64,000 bases of DNA from NCBI GenBank assembly GCA_040757835.1, contig JBFLWJ010000004.1:26026-90025 (forward strand), read 5' to 3'. This document shows positions 18,088-26,796 of the stretch, in pieces (positions within the stretch are counted from its first letter, which is position 1; the number at the start of each line of letters is the position of its first letter). Source of the DNA: Actinomycetota bacterium. Its GTDB lineage: Bacteria > Actinomycetota > Geothermincolia > Geothermincolales > RBG-13-55-18. The notes below the pieces were generated by a model. The model was not told where the DNA came from. It ran no database searches and worked only from the letters and a program-made list of their open reading frames with translations. A program made the translations under genes and the position numbers.

Positions 18088-18414
18088 TTACTTAGCCTCG
18101 ACCTCACAGACCTCCCCGGCCCTTTTCCTGCCGGATATCTTCTGCCGTATGATCAGCAGACTGGGAAGCACTAAGATGGAGCCTATCGGCGCGGCAAGAA
18201 GGCCAACCGCGGTCATCCAGCCGAGATGCCTCGGAAAGACCACGTTGGAGAGACCCAATATCCCGTATACCCCCGCCGTGGTCAGCGCGCCTGCTGCCGG
18301 GGCGCGGCCCACATCGAGGACCTTTGTCCGGACCGACTCCTCGAGGATCATCCCATGCTCGTCGTGCTGTTCCCTGAAACGGTGGGTAATGTGGATACCT
18401 TGCTTGCCGATATA
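18088..18414 (-). pseudogene. C-terminal fragment of an RND/MMPL-family transporter
   Basis: The frame encodes HITHRFREQHDEHG, then SVRTKVLDVGRAPAAGALTT and two hydrophobic segments (GVYGILGLSNVVF; LGWMTAVGLLAAPIGSILVL) ending in a basic tail. This is the last part of the second membrane domain of MMPL/RND exporters, where GRA...LTTAAGF-type sequence is conserved. Only about 105 of the usual 700-1000 residues remain. The frame is bounded upstream by a TGA near 18412; an internal ATG at 18351 could start an 87-residue two-helix peptide, but nothing suggests it is a gene. Confidence 0.7.
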
Positions 18415-18489
18415 ATGTCAGCAAGAGGAGCGTATGTGAGAGAATCCGAATAGCATGGTGGCGGCACGAAAGGTCAGGAGGTGTGCGGC

Positions 18490-19341
18490 ATGGGTTTTTT
18501 TCAGGGGAAGACGGCTATCGTGACCGGGGCGGGTTCCGGCATCGGCAGGGCGCTGGCCCTGGCGCTAGCTGACGCCGGCTGCAGGGTGGTGATAACGGAC
18601 ATCGTCCAGGAGCGTATCGATGCGGTCCTGGAGGAACTCAAGGCCAGGGGCGCCGACTGCGGCGGCTACCGCGTCGACCACTCGCGGCGCGAGGAGGTCG
18701 CGAGCTTCGCCGGCGCCTTCTTCTCCGCGTGGGACCACGTGGACATCCTGTGCAGCAATGCCGGGGTCGGCCACGGGGGCAGGTTCGAGGAGACCCCCCT
18801 CGAGGACTGGGACTGGGTCCTGGGGGTGAACCTCTTCGGCGCCATCTACATGCTCCACAGCTTCGTCCCCAGGATGATCGAGCGCGGGCAGGGCTCCATA
18901 TTGCTCACCGCCAGCGACGCCGGCCTCTATTCCATCCCCTGCATGTCTCCCTACAACACCAGTAAGCACGCGGTCTTCGGCCTGGGCGAGACGCTGCGCA
19001 TGGAGCTTATCACCCACAACATCAAGGTCAGCGTGCTCTGCCCGGGGTTCATCGATACCAGGATCATAAGCGACGGCAGGATATACCTCTACAACAGCAG
19101 CGGGAAGAGTTCCAAGGAAGAGATAGTGGCGTTCTACAAGAAACAGGGGGTGGACCCCTCCATCGTGGCCGCGGCAGCCCTGCGCGGGCTGGAGAAGGAC
19201 AAGGGCATCATCCTGGCGCCCCCCTCCCATTCCCTTCCTCAGTTCATCCTCTTCCGCATCTCGCCCTCGCTCTACTACCGCCTCTTCCGCTTCCTGTGGA
19301 AGAAGGGGTTCATCCACAAGATCTTCGGCGCCAAGCCCTGA
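18490..19341 (+). CDS. Short-chain dehydrogenase/reductase
   Basis: The 283-residue classical SDR has TGAGSGIGRALALA (cofactor glycine motif, residues of about 12-25), the NAG-type SNAGVG, a catalytic Ser in LTASDAGLYSIPCMSP and YNTSK (Tyr-x-x-x-Lys). It oxidises or reduces an alcohol/ketone with NAD(P). The ATG at 18490 was chosen over the GTG at 18481 because AGGAGG at 18476-18481 is eight bases upstream. The C-terminal 60 residues are basic and aromatic, as in SDRs acting near membranes on lipids. Confidence 0.9.
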   Translation: MGFFQGKTAIVTGAGSGIGRALALALADAGCRVVITDIVQERIDAVLEELKARGADCGGYRVDHSRREEVASFAGAFFSAWDHVDILCSNAGVGHGGRFEETPLEDWDWVLGVNLFGAIYMLHSFVPRMIERGQGSILLTASDAGLYSIPCMSPYNTSKHAVFGLGETLRMELITHNIKVSVLCPGFIDTRIISDGRIYLYNSSGKSSKEEIVAFYKKQGVDPSIVAAAALRGLEKDKGIILAPPSHSLPQFILFRISPSLYYRLFRFLWKKGFIHKIFGAKP

Positions 19342-19496
19342 AGGCCGGCGGAGGCCCGGGGAGAAGGTGTACGAAAAGATCCCGGGGTACTGGCTCGCCT
19401 AATACCTTGAAGCGTGGGCGCAGCGCGGCCCGGAGGTGAAGTTCCCTGCCGACGGCCGTCTAACGCACCGACCAGCCGGCGGCGGTATCGGACGTG

Positions 19497-20108
19497 TCAC
19501 GGCCTGCGGTCGGTGACGAAGTCGGCGAAGACGTCGACGACCGAGTAGATGTCGTCCTCCCCGGCGAACCAGTCAAGCTTGAGGAACTCGACATATGCCA
19601 GGATGAAATGAAACCCTAGGATGCAGGCGACCGCCGAAAGGGTGCTCACGTCCTCGTTTATCTCTCCACGCTGCTTGGCCTTCTCGATGATGGCCGAAAA
19701 TAGTTCGTAGATTGACTGGAAGGTGTCCCGGATGTCCTCGCGGAGGTCTTCGTCACCCATGACATCGAGGGCCTGGAAGATGAGTTTGACCTTCAGCGGG
19801 TGCTCTTCGAGGTAGGTGAGGAAGTTCCTCTCGCTCATCTTCAGGAAGGTCCGGATGTCATCCATGGGAGGAGCGGACCGGCCCAGGGCCTCGAACAGCT
19901 CGTGGTGTGCCTGCGTTACGGCCTCGCGGTAGAGTTCCTTCTTGTTCTCGAAGTAGAGGAAGAGAGTGCGCTCGGAGACCCCCGCCGCCTGGGCGATCTC
20001 CTTGGTCGTGGCCCAGTGGTAACATTTCCCTCCGATCACCTCGGCGGCGGCATCGAGTATCTGCTTGCGGCGGATTTCAGCTCCGGGCCTTTTCGCCTTT
20101 TCGGCCAT
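19497..20108 (-). CDS. TetR/AcrR family transcriptional regulator
   Basis: Residues 14-60 form the TetR helix-turn-helix (ATTKEIAQAAGVSERTLFLY, then FENKKELY), and the remaining 140 residues are an all-helical ligand-binding/dimerisation domain. GGAGG six bases before the ATG at 20108 sets the start. It is divergent from the acyl-CoA ligase operon, and the intergenic space has a palindrome at 20128-20147, so repression of itself and of the ligase operon is likely. By analogy with FadR-type TetR proteins the effector may be an acyl-CoA (inference). Confidence 0.88.
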   Translation of the reverse strand: MAEKAKRPGAEIRRKQILDAAAEVIGGKCYHWATTKEIAQAAGVSERTLFLYFENKKELYREAVTQAHHELFEALGRSAPPMDDIRTFLKMSERNFLTYLEEHPLKVKLIFQALDVMGDEDLREDIRDTFQSIYELFSAIIEKAKQRGEINEDVSTLSAVACILGFHFILAYVEFLKLDWFAGEDDIYSVVDVFADFVTDRRP

Positions 20109-20127
20109 CACACACCTCCAGATATAA

Positions 20128-20147
20128 ATAAGTAAGTGATTACTTAT
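20128..20147. promoter_or_regulatory. TetR-type operator, ATAAGTAA inverted around GTGA
   Basis: Perfect eight-base arms (ATAAGTAA and TTACTTAT) with a four-base spacer lie 19 bases upstream of the TetR gene start and about 165 bases before the ligase start. The spacing and arm length are typical of TetR-family operators. Confidence 0.7.
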
Positions 20148-20311
20148 ATTAGGAATAGCACATCCACAAGGCGTTGTAAATATTCATTTATGTGTTATTT
20201 AAGCGGGTATTCAGGCAATTACGCTTCATACTTGACCACAATAGCGATATTTTGTTAAATTAGCAAAATATAGTGAAGACTATACTCGATTGCATGGCGG
20301 CAGGAGTACAG

Positions 20312-22039
20312 ATGAACCGGGAGAAGCTGCGAAAATACCGCCAGGTGCTGTTCATCGCCTGGCGAGGCCTGCGCAGCGGGGCGCTGTTCCTCGCGGATGA
20401 GATGCGCCGGGGGACGCTGCCCGAGAACCTGCTCTCCATCCTAAGGGCACGGGGCCTCTCCATAGCGGCCGACATGTCCCATGCCGAGCTCCTGGAGGAG
20501 AGGGCGGAGAAGATCGGGGAGAGGACGTTCCTCGAGTTCAAGGACTGGTCCTTCACCTATTCCGATATGGACCGCAACGCCAACCGCGTCGCCAACTTCC
20601 TGCGCGGGATGGGAGGAGGCCCCGGCGACGGGCTGGCGGTGATCATGAAGAACTCTCCCCGCTGGCTGGACGTCTTCTTCGGTTTGGAGAAGCTCGGGAT
20701 GTACGCCGTGCCGGTGAACGTGGCCCTGCGGGACGACCAGCTCGCGTATATAATCGACAACTCCGACGCCCGTTTCGTCGTCATCGACCACGACCTGCTG
20801 CCGCACTACCTGGCGGTCGCGGACAGGCTCGGAAAGGTCGAGAGGGTCATCGTGAACGCGCGGGGCGCGCCCCCGGGACCCTCGCTGCCCGCCGGCATGG
20901 CGGACCTGGAAGATGCTTACGGGCCGGGAAGCGACGCGTCGAAACCGCCCGTGGGCTATGACCCGGACGACTTGATGATCATCATGTATACCTCCGGCAC
21001 CACGGGGCTTCCCAAGGGGGTTGTCTACCGCTACGGTAACTCCGGCGTGAAGATGGTCTCGATCATGAGCCGGTTCTTCCTTGACCGCAACGATGTCTAC
21101 TACACCTGCTACCCCCTCTTCCACGCCAACGCCCTCTTCCTCACCGTCACGCCCTGCCTGCACGCCGGGTGCAGGGTCGCGCTGGGCGAGAGGTTCAGCG
21201 CGAGCAGGTTCTGGGACGAGATGCGGCGCCACCGCGTGACCATCTTCAACGGGCTGGGCGCGGTGATGCCCATCCTGATGAAGCAGCCCGCCAGGCCCGA
21301 CGACGGCGAAAACAGCGTCCGCGCGGTGCTCTCGGCCGGCTGCCCGGCGGGCATGTGGGAGGCGTTCGAGTCCCGTTTCGGCGTCCGCATCTACGAGGCT
21401 TACGGCGCGGTGGACGGCGCGGGGGTGGTCCTCATCAACCTGGGGACCGGGCCGGTGGGCTCCATGGGCAAACCGCTCGGCTCCAAGTGTCGCATCGTGG
21501 ACGGAGAGGGCAACGACGTCCCGGCGGGGGCCCCGGGCGAGCTAATCAGTTACGTGGGCAACCGCCCCAGCGCCGTCGAGTATTACCGCAACGCGGAGGC
21601 GTCGAGCGACAAGGTGCGGGGCGGCTGGCTGCACACCGGCGACCTCGTCTACAGGGACGACGGGGGCTACATCTACTTTCTGGGGCGCAACACCGAGTCG
21701 ATGCGCTGCAGGGGCGAGAACGTCTCCGCATACGAGGTCGAGCAGGCGATATTGAAGCACCCCGACGTGCTGGAATGCGCGGTATACGCCGTTCCTTCCG
21801 AGCTGGCCGAGGACGAGATCATGGTTACGCTGGTGCCCCTGGAGGGAAAGACCATCGACCCCGGGCGCCTGGCGGAGTTCCTCGCCGATAGACTGGCGAA
21901 GTTCGCCATCCCCAGGTACTACCGGGTCGTTTCCGGGCTTCCGAAAACTGAGACGCACCGCGTCATCAAGAAAGAGCTGGAATCTCTGGGCGTGACGGAA
22001 GACACGGTCGACATGGCGAGCGGGGAGAGCCGCGGGTGA
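20312..22039 (+). CDS. Acyl-CoA synthetase (class I adenylate-forming ligase)
   Basis: The 575-residue enzyme activates a carboxylic acid to acyl-AMP and then acyl-CoA. Visible motifs: the P-loop MYTSGTTGLPKGVVYRY, the YEAYGAVDGAG adenine-binding segment, the TGDLVYRDDGGYIYFLGRN hinge region with SMRCRGENVSAYEVE, and a C-terminal Lys in GLPKTETHRVIKKEL. The SMRxRGENVSAYEVE form is typical of CaiC/FadK-like ligases. The ATG at 20312 follows AGGAG by six bases; the longer frame from 20273 has no site. It is first of a three-gene operon, overlapping the next gene by four bases. Confidence 0.9.
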   Translation: MNREKLRKYRQVLFIAWRGLRSGALFLADEMRRGTLPENLLSILRARGLSIAADMSHAELLEERAEKIGERTFLEFKDWSFTYSDMDRNANRVANFLRGMGGGPGDGLAVIMKNSPRWLDVFFGLEKLGMYAVPVNVALRDDQLAYIIDNSDARFVVIDHDLLPHYLAVADRLGKVERVIVNARGAPPGPSLPAGMADLEDAYGPGSDASKPPVGYDPDDLMIIMYTSGTTGLPKGVVYRYGNSGVKMVSIMSRFFLDRNDVYYTCYPLFHANALFLTVTPCLHAGCRVALGERFSASRFWDEMRRHRVTIFNGLGAVMPILMKQPARPDDGENSVRAVLSAGCPAGMWEAFESRFGVRIYEAYGAVDGAGVVLINLGTGPVGSMGKPLGSKCRIVDGEGNDVPAGAPGELISYVGNRPSAVEYYRNAEASSDKVRGGWLHTGDLVYRDDGGYIYFLGRNTESMRCRGENVSAYEVEQAILKHPDVLECAVYAVPSELAEDEIMVTLVPLEGKTIDPGRLAEFLADRLAKFAIPRYYRVVSGLPKTETHRVIKKELESLGVTEDTVDMASGESRG

Positions 22040-23115
22040 GCGCGAAGGCAAGGGCGCTCAACGCCATCGGAGGGATCCCGGACCGAATGCTCCTGGGCAT
22101 CCCCGACGTGACCGTCGGGAAGACCTCGGTGGAGCGCGAGACGTATCTCCGGCGGCTCGCCTTTTACGACCCCGACTCCTGGGACCCAGAGCGGAAGCCG
22201 TTCTTCCGCCTGCCCGACGGGCCTCCCGCCAGCGAGGTCGTCGAGTCCACGCCGTTCCTCACGGGGCGGCGCGACCTCTTCCGCTACCCGAGCCGTTACT
22301 CCCCCCGCAACCCCGAGTTGAGGGACCGCTTCAACTCCCGGCTGGAGGACCTCTCGGGCTATCTCCACCTCTGGCGCCACGACGGTTCCGCGGACCGGCC
22401 GCTCGTCCTGGTCATCCACGGGCTGATGATGGGAGGGCCGGCTAAGGCGCGGCGCATGTTCAGGATAGACACGCTCTTCCAGCTCGGCCTGGACGTGGCC
22501 CTCCACACCCTGCCCGGCCACTGGCGGCGGAGTAACCACCCCTGGTTCCAGCGGCTGCTGAGCCCCGCCGACGTGCCCCTCACGGTGGAGCGCCTGGCCC
22601 AGAACATCCACGACCTCCACTCCGCCCTGATCCTCCTGAGGCACACGGGCTACGGGAACATCGGGATCATCGGGGCGAGCATGGGCGGTTTCTCGGCGGC
22701 GCTCTACGCGGCACAGGTCAGCGGCGGGCCCGACTTCATGTTCATGGCCGTTCCGGCCGTCGCGGTCACCAACTACCTGAGACCCAGGCAGCGCCGCTTC
22801 GGGTTCCCGGTCGACGATGCGCTCGCCCGCTCTACGGGCCGCGCCCAGGAGCTGTGCTCGCCGCTGTACCTCGAGCCCCGTTTCGACGTGGGGCGCATCA
22901 GGGTGGTGGCCCACGCGGGCGACCGGGTCTGCGACGTGCGGGACACGAGGCGCTGGATAAAGAGATGGGGGATCGAGGACTACGCGGAGGTGACGGGCGG
23001 CCATTTTCTCTACCTGGACAAGCGGGCCCGGGGAGAGGCCTGGTACGGGCTCTTGAGGGAACACGGCTATATCGGGCGGGGGAAGCCACAGGCAAAGGCC
23101 CTGTCTCTGGCCTGA
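22036..23115 (+). CDS. Alpha/beta hydrolase
   Basis: The 359-residue alpha/beta-hydrolase has an oxyanion-hole HGLMMGGP, nucleophile elbow GASMGG and late His in TGGHFLYL. The Asp is likely within AHAGDRVCDVRDTRRW. A 100-residue N-terminal extension precedes the fold. The GTG start overlaps the ligase stop (GTGA), so expression is coupled. Between an acyl-CoA ligase and an SDR it is likely an esterase or thioesterase on a fatty or polyketide-like substrate; substrate specificity is not visible. Confidence 0.82.
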   Translation: MSAKARALNAIGGIPDRMLLGIPDVTVGKTSVERETYLRRLAFYDPDSWDPERKPFFRLPDGPPASEVVESTPFLTGRRDLFRYPSRYSPRNPELRDRFNSRLEDLSGYLHLWRHDGSADRPLVLVIHGLMMGGPAKARRMFRIDTLFQLGLDVALHTLPGHWRRSNHPWFQRLLSPADVPLTVERLAQNIHDLHSALILLRHTGYGNIGIIGASMGGFSAALYAAQVSGGPDFMFMAVPAVAVTNYLRPRQRRFGFPVDDALARSTGRAQELCSPLYLEPRFDVGRIRVVAHAGDRVCDVRDTRRWIKRWGIEDYAEVTGGHFLYLDKRARGEAWYGLLREHGYIGRGKPQAKALSLA

Positions 23116-23131
23116 CGTTTGAGGAGGAAAG

Positions 23132-23989
23132 GTGAGGCGGATGGAGATCCCGGGCAGGAAGGCCTTGATCACCGGCGCGGCGAGCGGCATCGGCAAGGCG
23201 ACGGCCCTCGCCATGGCGGAACGCGGCGCCAGGCTGTTTATCACCGACATCAACGCGCGGGGGCTCGAGGAGACGCGGCGCCAGATCGAGGACCGGGGCG
23301 GAGAGGTGTGCTTTTCAATGCCCCTGGACATCTCGGATCACGCCGCGGTCAGGAAGATGGCGGATGAGGTCCATGCCGGGTTCGGCCCGCTGGACATCCT
23401 GGCCAACATCGCCGGGGTGGCGCTGTTCTCCCAGGTGGAAGACATGACCCACGCGCAGTGGGAGCGCATAGTGAACGTGAACCTCTGGGGGCCGTACCAT
23501 GCCATCGAGTGCTTCGTCCCCGAGATGGTCCGCGCCGGTAAGGGCGGCCACCTGCTGCTCGTCTCCTCTACCGCGGGGATAATAGGGCTTCCCTGGCATG
23601 TCGCGTATGCCGGCACCAAGCACGCACTGGTGGGGAGCGCGGAGGTGCTGCGCTATGACCTGAGAAAGCACGGCATCGGCGTCAGCGTCATCCTGCCCGG
23701 CGCCGTCAACACTGGCCTGGTCCAGACGGTGGTCATCAACGCGGACGCGGACGCCTGCGAGAGGGGGCGCAGGCTGTTCAGCCGGCACGCCATAAGCCCC
23801 GAGAAGGTCGCCGGCCTGATCGTCGGCGCCATCGAGAAGAACAGGTACATGGTCATCACGTCCCCGGACATCAAGCTGCTGTATCTCCTGAAGAGAACGT
23901 TCCCGCCGCTGTACCACTTGGTCATGCGTATTATGACCTGGCTTGTGGACATGGTCCTTACGAGAGACAGCCTGCCTACTCGACCCTAA
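23132..23989 (+). CDS. Short-chain dehydrogenase/reductase
   Basis: The 285-residue classical SDR has TGAASGIGKATALAMAERGA, NIAGVALF, catalytic Ser in LVSSTAGIIGLPWHVAY and YAGTKHALVG. The C-terminal part (YLLKRTFPPLYHLVMRIMTW) is hydrophobic and may associate with membrane. GGAGG at 23123-23127 lies four bases before the GTG at 23132 and 13 before the ATG at 23141, so the start is not settled. It is 16 bases downstream of the hydrolase and closes the ligase operon. It resembles the SDR at 18490 in architecture, suggesting related substrates. Confidence 0.88.
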   Translation: MRRMEIPGRKALITGAASGIGKATALAMAERGARLFITDINARGLEETRRQIEDRGGEVCFSMPLDISDHAAVRKMADEVHAGFGPLDILANIAGVALFSQVEDMTHAQWERIVNVNLWGPYHAIECFVPEMVRAGKGGHLLLVSSTAGIIGLPWHVAYAGTKHALVGSAEVLRYDLRKHGIGVSVILPGAVNTGLVQTVVINADADACERGRRLFSRHAISPEKVAGLIVGAIEKNRYMVITSPDIKLLYLLKRTFPPLYHLVMRIMTWLVDMVLTRDSLPTRP

Positions 23990-23997
23990 GGCAGGCT
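23969..23997 (+). terminator. Possible terminator hairpin after the ligase operon
   Basis: AGCCTGCC (23969-23976) pairs with GGCAGGCT (23990-23997) across a 13-base loop that contains the SDR stop codon. Only TTTCC follows, so the U-tract is weak. The convergent hydrolase gene ends at 24057, so some termination here is expected. Confidence 0.35.
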
Positions 23998-24056
23998 TTC
24001 CGGGGCCGTCCCACTGCATCATGGAACAACGGCGGGAGAGTAAGATCGGCACCCCG

Positions 24057-24821
24057 TCACAGAGACCGCACGAAATCCAGGATGGCCCTGCTCACTTCCT
24101 CGGGCTTCTCCATGGGGGAGAGGTGTCCGGCGTCGGCGATGTCCACGTGGACGGCGCCCGCTATGTGCTCGGCCAGGAACGCGCCGTACTTCACCGGGGT
24201 CATCTTATCGTCGGACCCGGTCAGGACGAGGACGGGCACCGCGATCTCGCCGAGGCGCTCCATGACATCGAAAGTATCGCAGGCCGTGAAATCCCCCCTG
24301 GTGACGGCGGGGGGGCACGCGGCCATGGCGTCCACGATGGGCTTCACCAGGGACGGGTCCGTCTGCTCGGAGGCGCTGAAGGCGTAGGACGCGTTTATAA
24401 AACCCTCGAAGTCCTTCTCCAGGGTCTCGAAGATGAGCGGCATCACCCGCAGCCTGGCCCCCGAGTTCACCAAGATGCCGGCCTCGTACTTTCCGGGCGA
24501 GTCCAGGAGGAGCTGCAGCACGATGGCGCCTCCGATGCTCAGGCCGCAGGGGATGACCCTAGGGGCGGCGATGGATGCGATGAAGTCCTCGAGGGACGCC
24601 GCGTAGTCCTCGACGCGGTCCATGCCCCCGCCGCCGCTCGCGCCGTGCCCCGGCAGATCGACGGCGATGGTGTTGGAGTGGTCCGTGAGGGCCTCCACCT
24701 GCGCGCGCCAGAGGACGCTCGTACCGCCCGACCCGTGGATGAACACGATGGTGGGCAGGTCCGGGTCCATCGGCCAGCGGCCCGCGGTGAAGCTGATGCC
24801 GGTCTCGTTCGACTCATACAT
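24057..24821 (-). CDS. Alpha/beta hydrolase
   Basis: A compact 254-residue alpha/beta hydrolase. It shows FIHGSGGTSVLWRAQVEAL (oxyanion hole), DLPGHGASGGG, nucleophile elbow GLSIGG, Asp in VLTGSDDKMTP and His in DAGHLSPMEKPEEV. This is the arrangement of esterases, haloperoxidases and 3-oxoadipate-enol-lactonase-like enzymes; the substrate cannot be chosen. It is transcribed alone on the minus strand, convergent with the ligase operon. Confidence 0.88.
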   Translation of the reverse strand: MYESNETGISFTAGRWPMDPDLPTIVFIHGSGGTSVLWRAQVEALTDHSNTIAVDLPGHGASGGGGMDRVEDYAASLEDFIASIAAPRVIPCGLSIGGAIVLQLLLDSPGKYEAGILVNSGARLRVMPLIFETLEKDFEGFINASYAFSASEQTDPSLVKPIVDAMAACPPAVTRGDFTACDTFDVMERLGEIAVPVLVLTGSDDKMTPVKYGAFLAEHIAGAVHVDIADAGHLSPMEKPEEVSRAILDFVRSL

Positions 24822-24860
24822 CTCAAGGGACAGCTTAGCATTTTCGGAGGGCGTGTTCTA

Positions 24861-25022
24861 TCAGACGTCGCGGACGCGGGCCGCCCACCTGCGCAGCGAC
24901 TTGCCCATTGTCTGTGTGCCTCCGCCTTCGCACACCACGGTTACGGCCCTCTCCGCGTCGGCGATCCCCGTGCTCCTTCCCGTCCAGGCCAGCACCTCGT
25001 CTAAGCCTTCAAGGCTCCCGGC
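24861..25022 (-). pseudogene. Short C-terminal coding remnant of unknown family
   Basis: On the minus strand a frame opening after a TAA encodes about 53 residues (SLEGLDEVLAWTGRSTGIAD, then AVTVVCEGGGTQTMGKSL and RRWAARVRDV) and a stop at 24861-24863. Codon choice is coding-like, but no start codon or ribosome binding site precedes it. It looks like the tail of a lost gene. I do not recognise the family. Confidence 0.35.
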
Positions 25023-25055
25023 TGGGTTTTATCACCTTGCCGGCAGCCTCACGGT

Positions 25056-25934
25056 TCAACCCGTCGCGACCGCCGTGCGTTCTTCTATTACCAGGGCGAG
25101 GCGCCTTAAAGGCTCCTCTACCTCGGGCGGCACGTTCCCCACCGGGGGCCGTCTACCACGCAAGGCTTCCACCACTTCCCCCGAGAAAGGAATCTCGGCC
25201 GCCACCTCGATGCCGAGTTCTCCGCACCTTTTTCTTATGCGGTCAGCCAGCTCGGGCACGATGTCGCACTTGTTTATGCCCGCGATGGTGGGGATGCCGA
25301 AGTGCTCTGCCACCTGCAGGATCCTCTCCAGGTCGTGCAGGCCCGATAGTGATGGCTCGGTGATGATAAGGGTCAGGTCGGCGCCGCTCAGGGAGGCGAT
25401 CACGGGGCATCCCGTGCCGGGCGAACCGTCCACGATGACCAGTGGGAGCCCCGCTTCGTGGGCGGTCAACTGGGCTTCCATCCTCACCCTGGTAACCACC
25501 TTCCCCGAGGCTTCCTCTCCCACCGCGAGTTCGGCTCCCACCATGGGACCATAAGGGGTCATGCCCCTGTAAACCTGCGCCCCGTCCGTTTCGAAGAAGT
25601 CGACGGCTTCCTCCGGGCATACAAAACCGCATACCCCGCAGCCCTCACAGCGAAAGGCATCAACCCGGTAGGGGTCACCGGTCGTAATGGCGCCGAATCG
25701 GCAGCTCTCGGCGCAAGCCCCGCAGGCGGTGCACAGATCGGGGTCTATCCGTGCTTTGCGGGATACCTTGAGCGGGAAAGAGTCATCCGTTTGTGGTGAT
25801 AGCAGGAGGTGGAGGTTGGGCGCTTCCACGTCGCAGTCTGCCAGCACGACGGGTTTCAGCAGCTGCGCCAGGGACGCCGTGACCGTGGTCTTTCCCGTTC
25901 CCCCCTTACCGCTCAACACTACAAGCTGTTTCAT
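25056..25934 (-). CDS. MinD/ParA-type ATPase with inserted 2x[4Fe-4S] ferredoxin domain (ORP-cluster type)
   Basis: The deviant Walker A LSGKGGTGKTTV sits at residues 6-17. A ferredoxin insertion follows at about residues 60-110 with CTACGACAESC and CEGCGVCGFVC. The IVDGSPGTGCPV switch II and the C-terminal INKCD nucleotide loop complete the fold. These MinD-ferredoxin proteins accompany NifX-like ORP proteins in sulfate reducers and other anaerobes and are thought to assemble or deliver metal clusters. The ATG at 25934 follows GGGGGAG by eight bases. It is coupled to the homologous ATPase just upstream. Confidence 0.9.
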   Translation of the reverse strand: MKQLVVLSGKGGTGKTTVTASLAQLLKPVVLADCDVEAPNLHLLLSPQTDDSFPLKVSRKARIDPDLCTACGACAESCRFGAITTGDPYRVDAFRCEGCGVCGFVCPEEAVDFFETDGAQVYRGMTPYGPMVGAELAVGEEASGKVVTRVRMEAQLTAHEAGLPLVIVDGSPGTGCPVIASLSGADLTLIITEPSLSGLHDLERILQVAEHFGIPTIAGINKCDIVPELADRIRKRCGELGIEVAAEIPFSGEVVEALRGRRPPVGNVPPEVEEPLRRLALVIEERTAVATG

Positions 25935-25935
25935 C

Positions 25936-26796
25936 TCACACGCTCCCCCTTCCGACCATGGGTGTGATCCGCTCGTACAGGGAATAGAAGGTGCGCTGCC
26001 ACTCCTCACCGGTATCCACAAGGTTGATCCCGCTCGAGGTGAGGCGTGCCGTTTCCATGGAGAAGGGTATGGAGAGGGCTATCTCCAGCCCGTGCTCCGC
26101 GCAGAACCTCTTGACCTCGGTGTCGCCCGGTATGTCCTTGTTCGCCACCACCAGCGAGGGCACGCCCAGCTCCTCCGCCATCTTCACCGCCATGAGCAGG
26201 TCATGCAGGCCGAAGGGGGTAGGCTCGGTCACCATCAGGCAGACGTCTGAACCTTGCACCGTGGTCATGGCCGCGCAGCCGGTCCCCGGCCCGCAGTCGA
26301 CCACGTTCACGACCCCGGGATCGAGGCGTTCCTTCATCGCCGCGATGATCGGGCTGGCTTTGGGCTCTCCTATCTCCAGGACTCCATGCGTGAAACCCAT
26401 GCCCTCGGGGGTCCGGCCCCGCTCAATAGTACCTATAACGCGTTCTTCCTCGCTGATGGCTTTGAGAGGGCATATCATCGTGCATCCCCCACACCCGTGG
26501 CACAGCTCATCGAAGAGCAGCACGCGCGCGGGCGTCGTGGCCAGCGCCCCGTACGCGCAGAAGGAAGAGCACTCGCCGCATCGGTCGCACAGTTCTTCAT
26601 CGATGCGGGGGATGGAGATGGTCACGTCCTCCCGTTCCGAGATGGCGGGCTTGACGAAGAGATGGCCGTTCGGCTCCTCGACGTCGGCGTCGGTGAGCGC
26701 CGTTTCCAACCCCGCCCGGTGCAGCGCAAGGGCCAGGTTCACGGCCACCAGGGTCTTGCCGGTCCCGCCCTTGCCGGCGGCCACGGCTATTACCAA
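25936..26796 (-). CDS. MinD/ParA-type ATPase with inserted 2x[4Fe-4S] ferredoxin domain, second copy
   Basis: This 286-residue paralogue of the next gene has Walker A AAGKGGTGKTLVAV, ferredoxin clusters CDRCGECSSFC and CHGCGGCTMIC, and switch II VVDCGPGTGCAAM. The start is the TTG at 26796, inside the last codons of the upstream NifX-like gene (CGTTGGTAATAG). The longer upstream frame is the shadow of that gene. Paired MinD-ferredoxin ATPases probably work as a heterodimer, as in ORP complexes (family knowledge). The order NifX-like, ATPase, ATPase on one transcript supports cluster handling. Confidence 0.88.
   Translation of the reverse strand: MVIAVAAGKGGTGKTLVAVNLALALHRAGLETALTDADVEEPNGHLFVKPAISEREDVTISIPRIDEELCDRCGECSSFCAYGALATTPARVLLFDELCHGCGGCTMICPLKAISEEERVIGTIERGRTPEGMGFTHGVLEIGEPKASPIIAAMKERLDPGVVNVVDCGPGTGCAAMTTVQGSDVCLMVTEPTPFGLHDLLMAVKMAEELGVPSLVVANKDIPGDTEVKRFCAEHGLEIALSIPFSMETARLTSSGINLVDTGEEWQRTFYSLYERITPMVGRGSV

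Noticed and set aside
24622-25554. 310-residue plus-strand ORF across the hydrolase/ATPase junction
   Set aside because: Runs antisense through the MinD-ferredoxin gene; only its middle portion is outside real genes, and there the minus strand reads more like protein.
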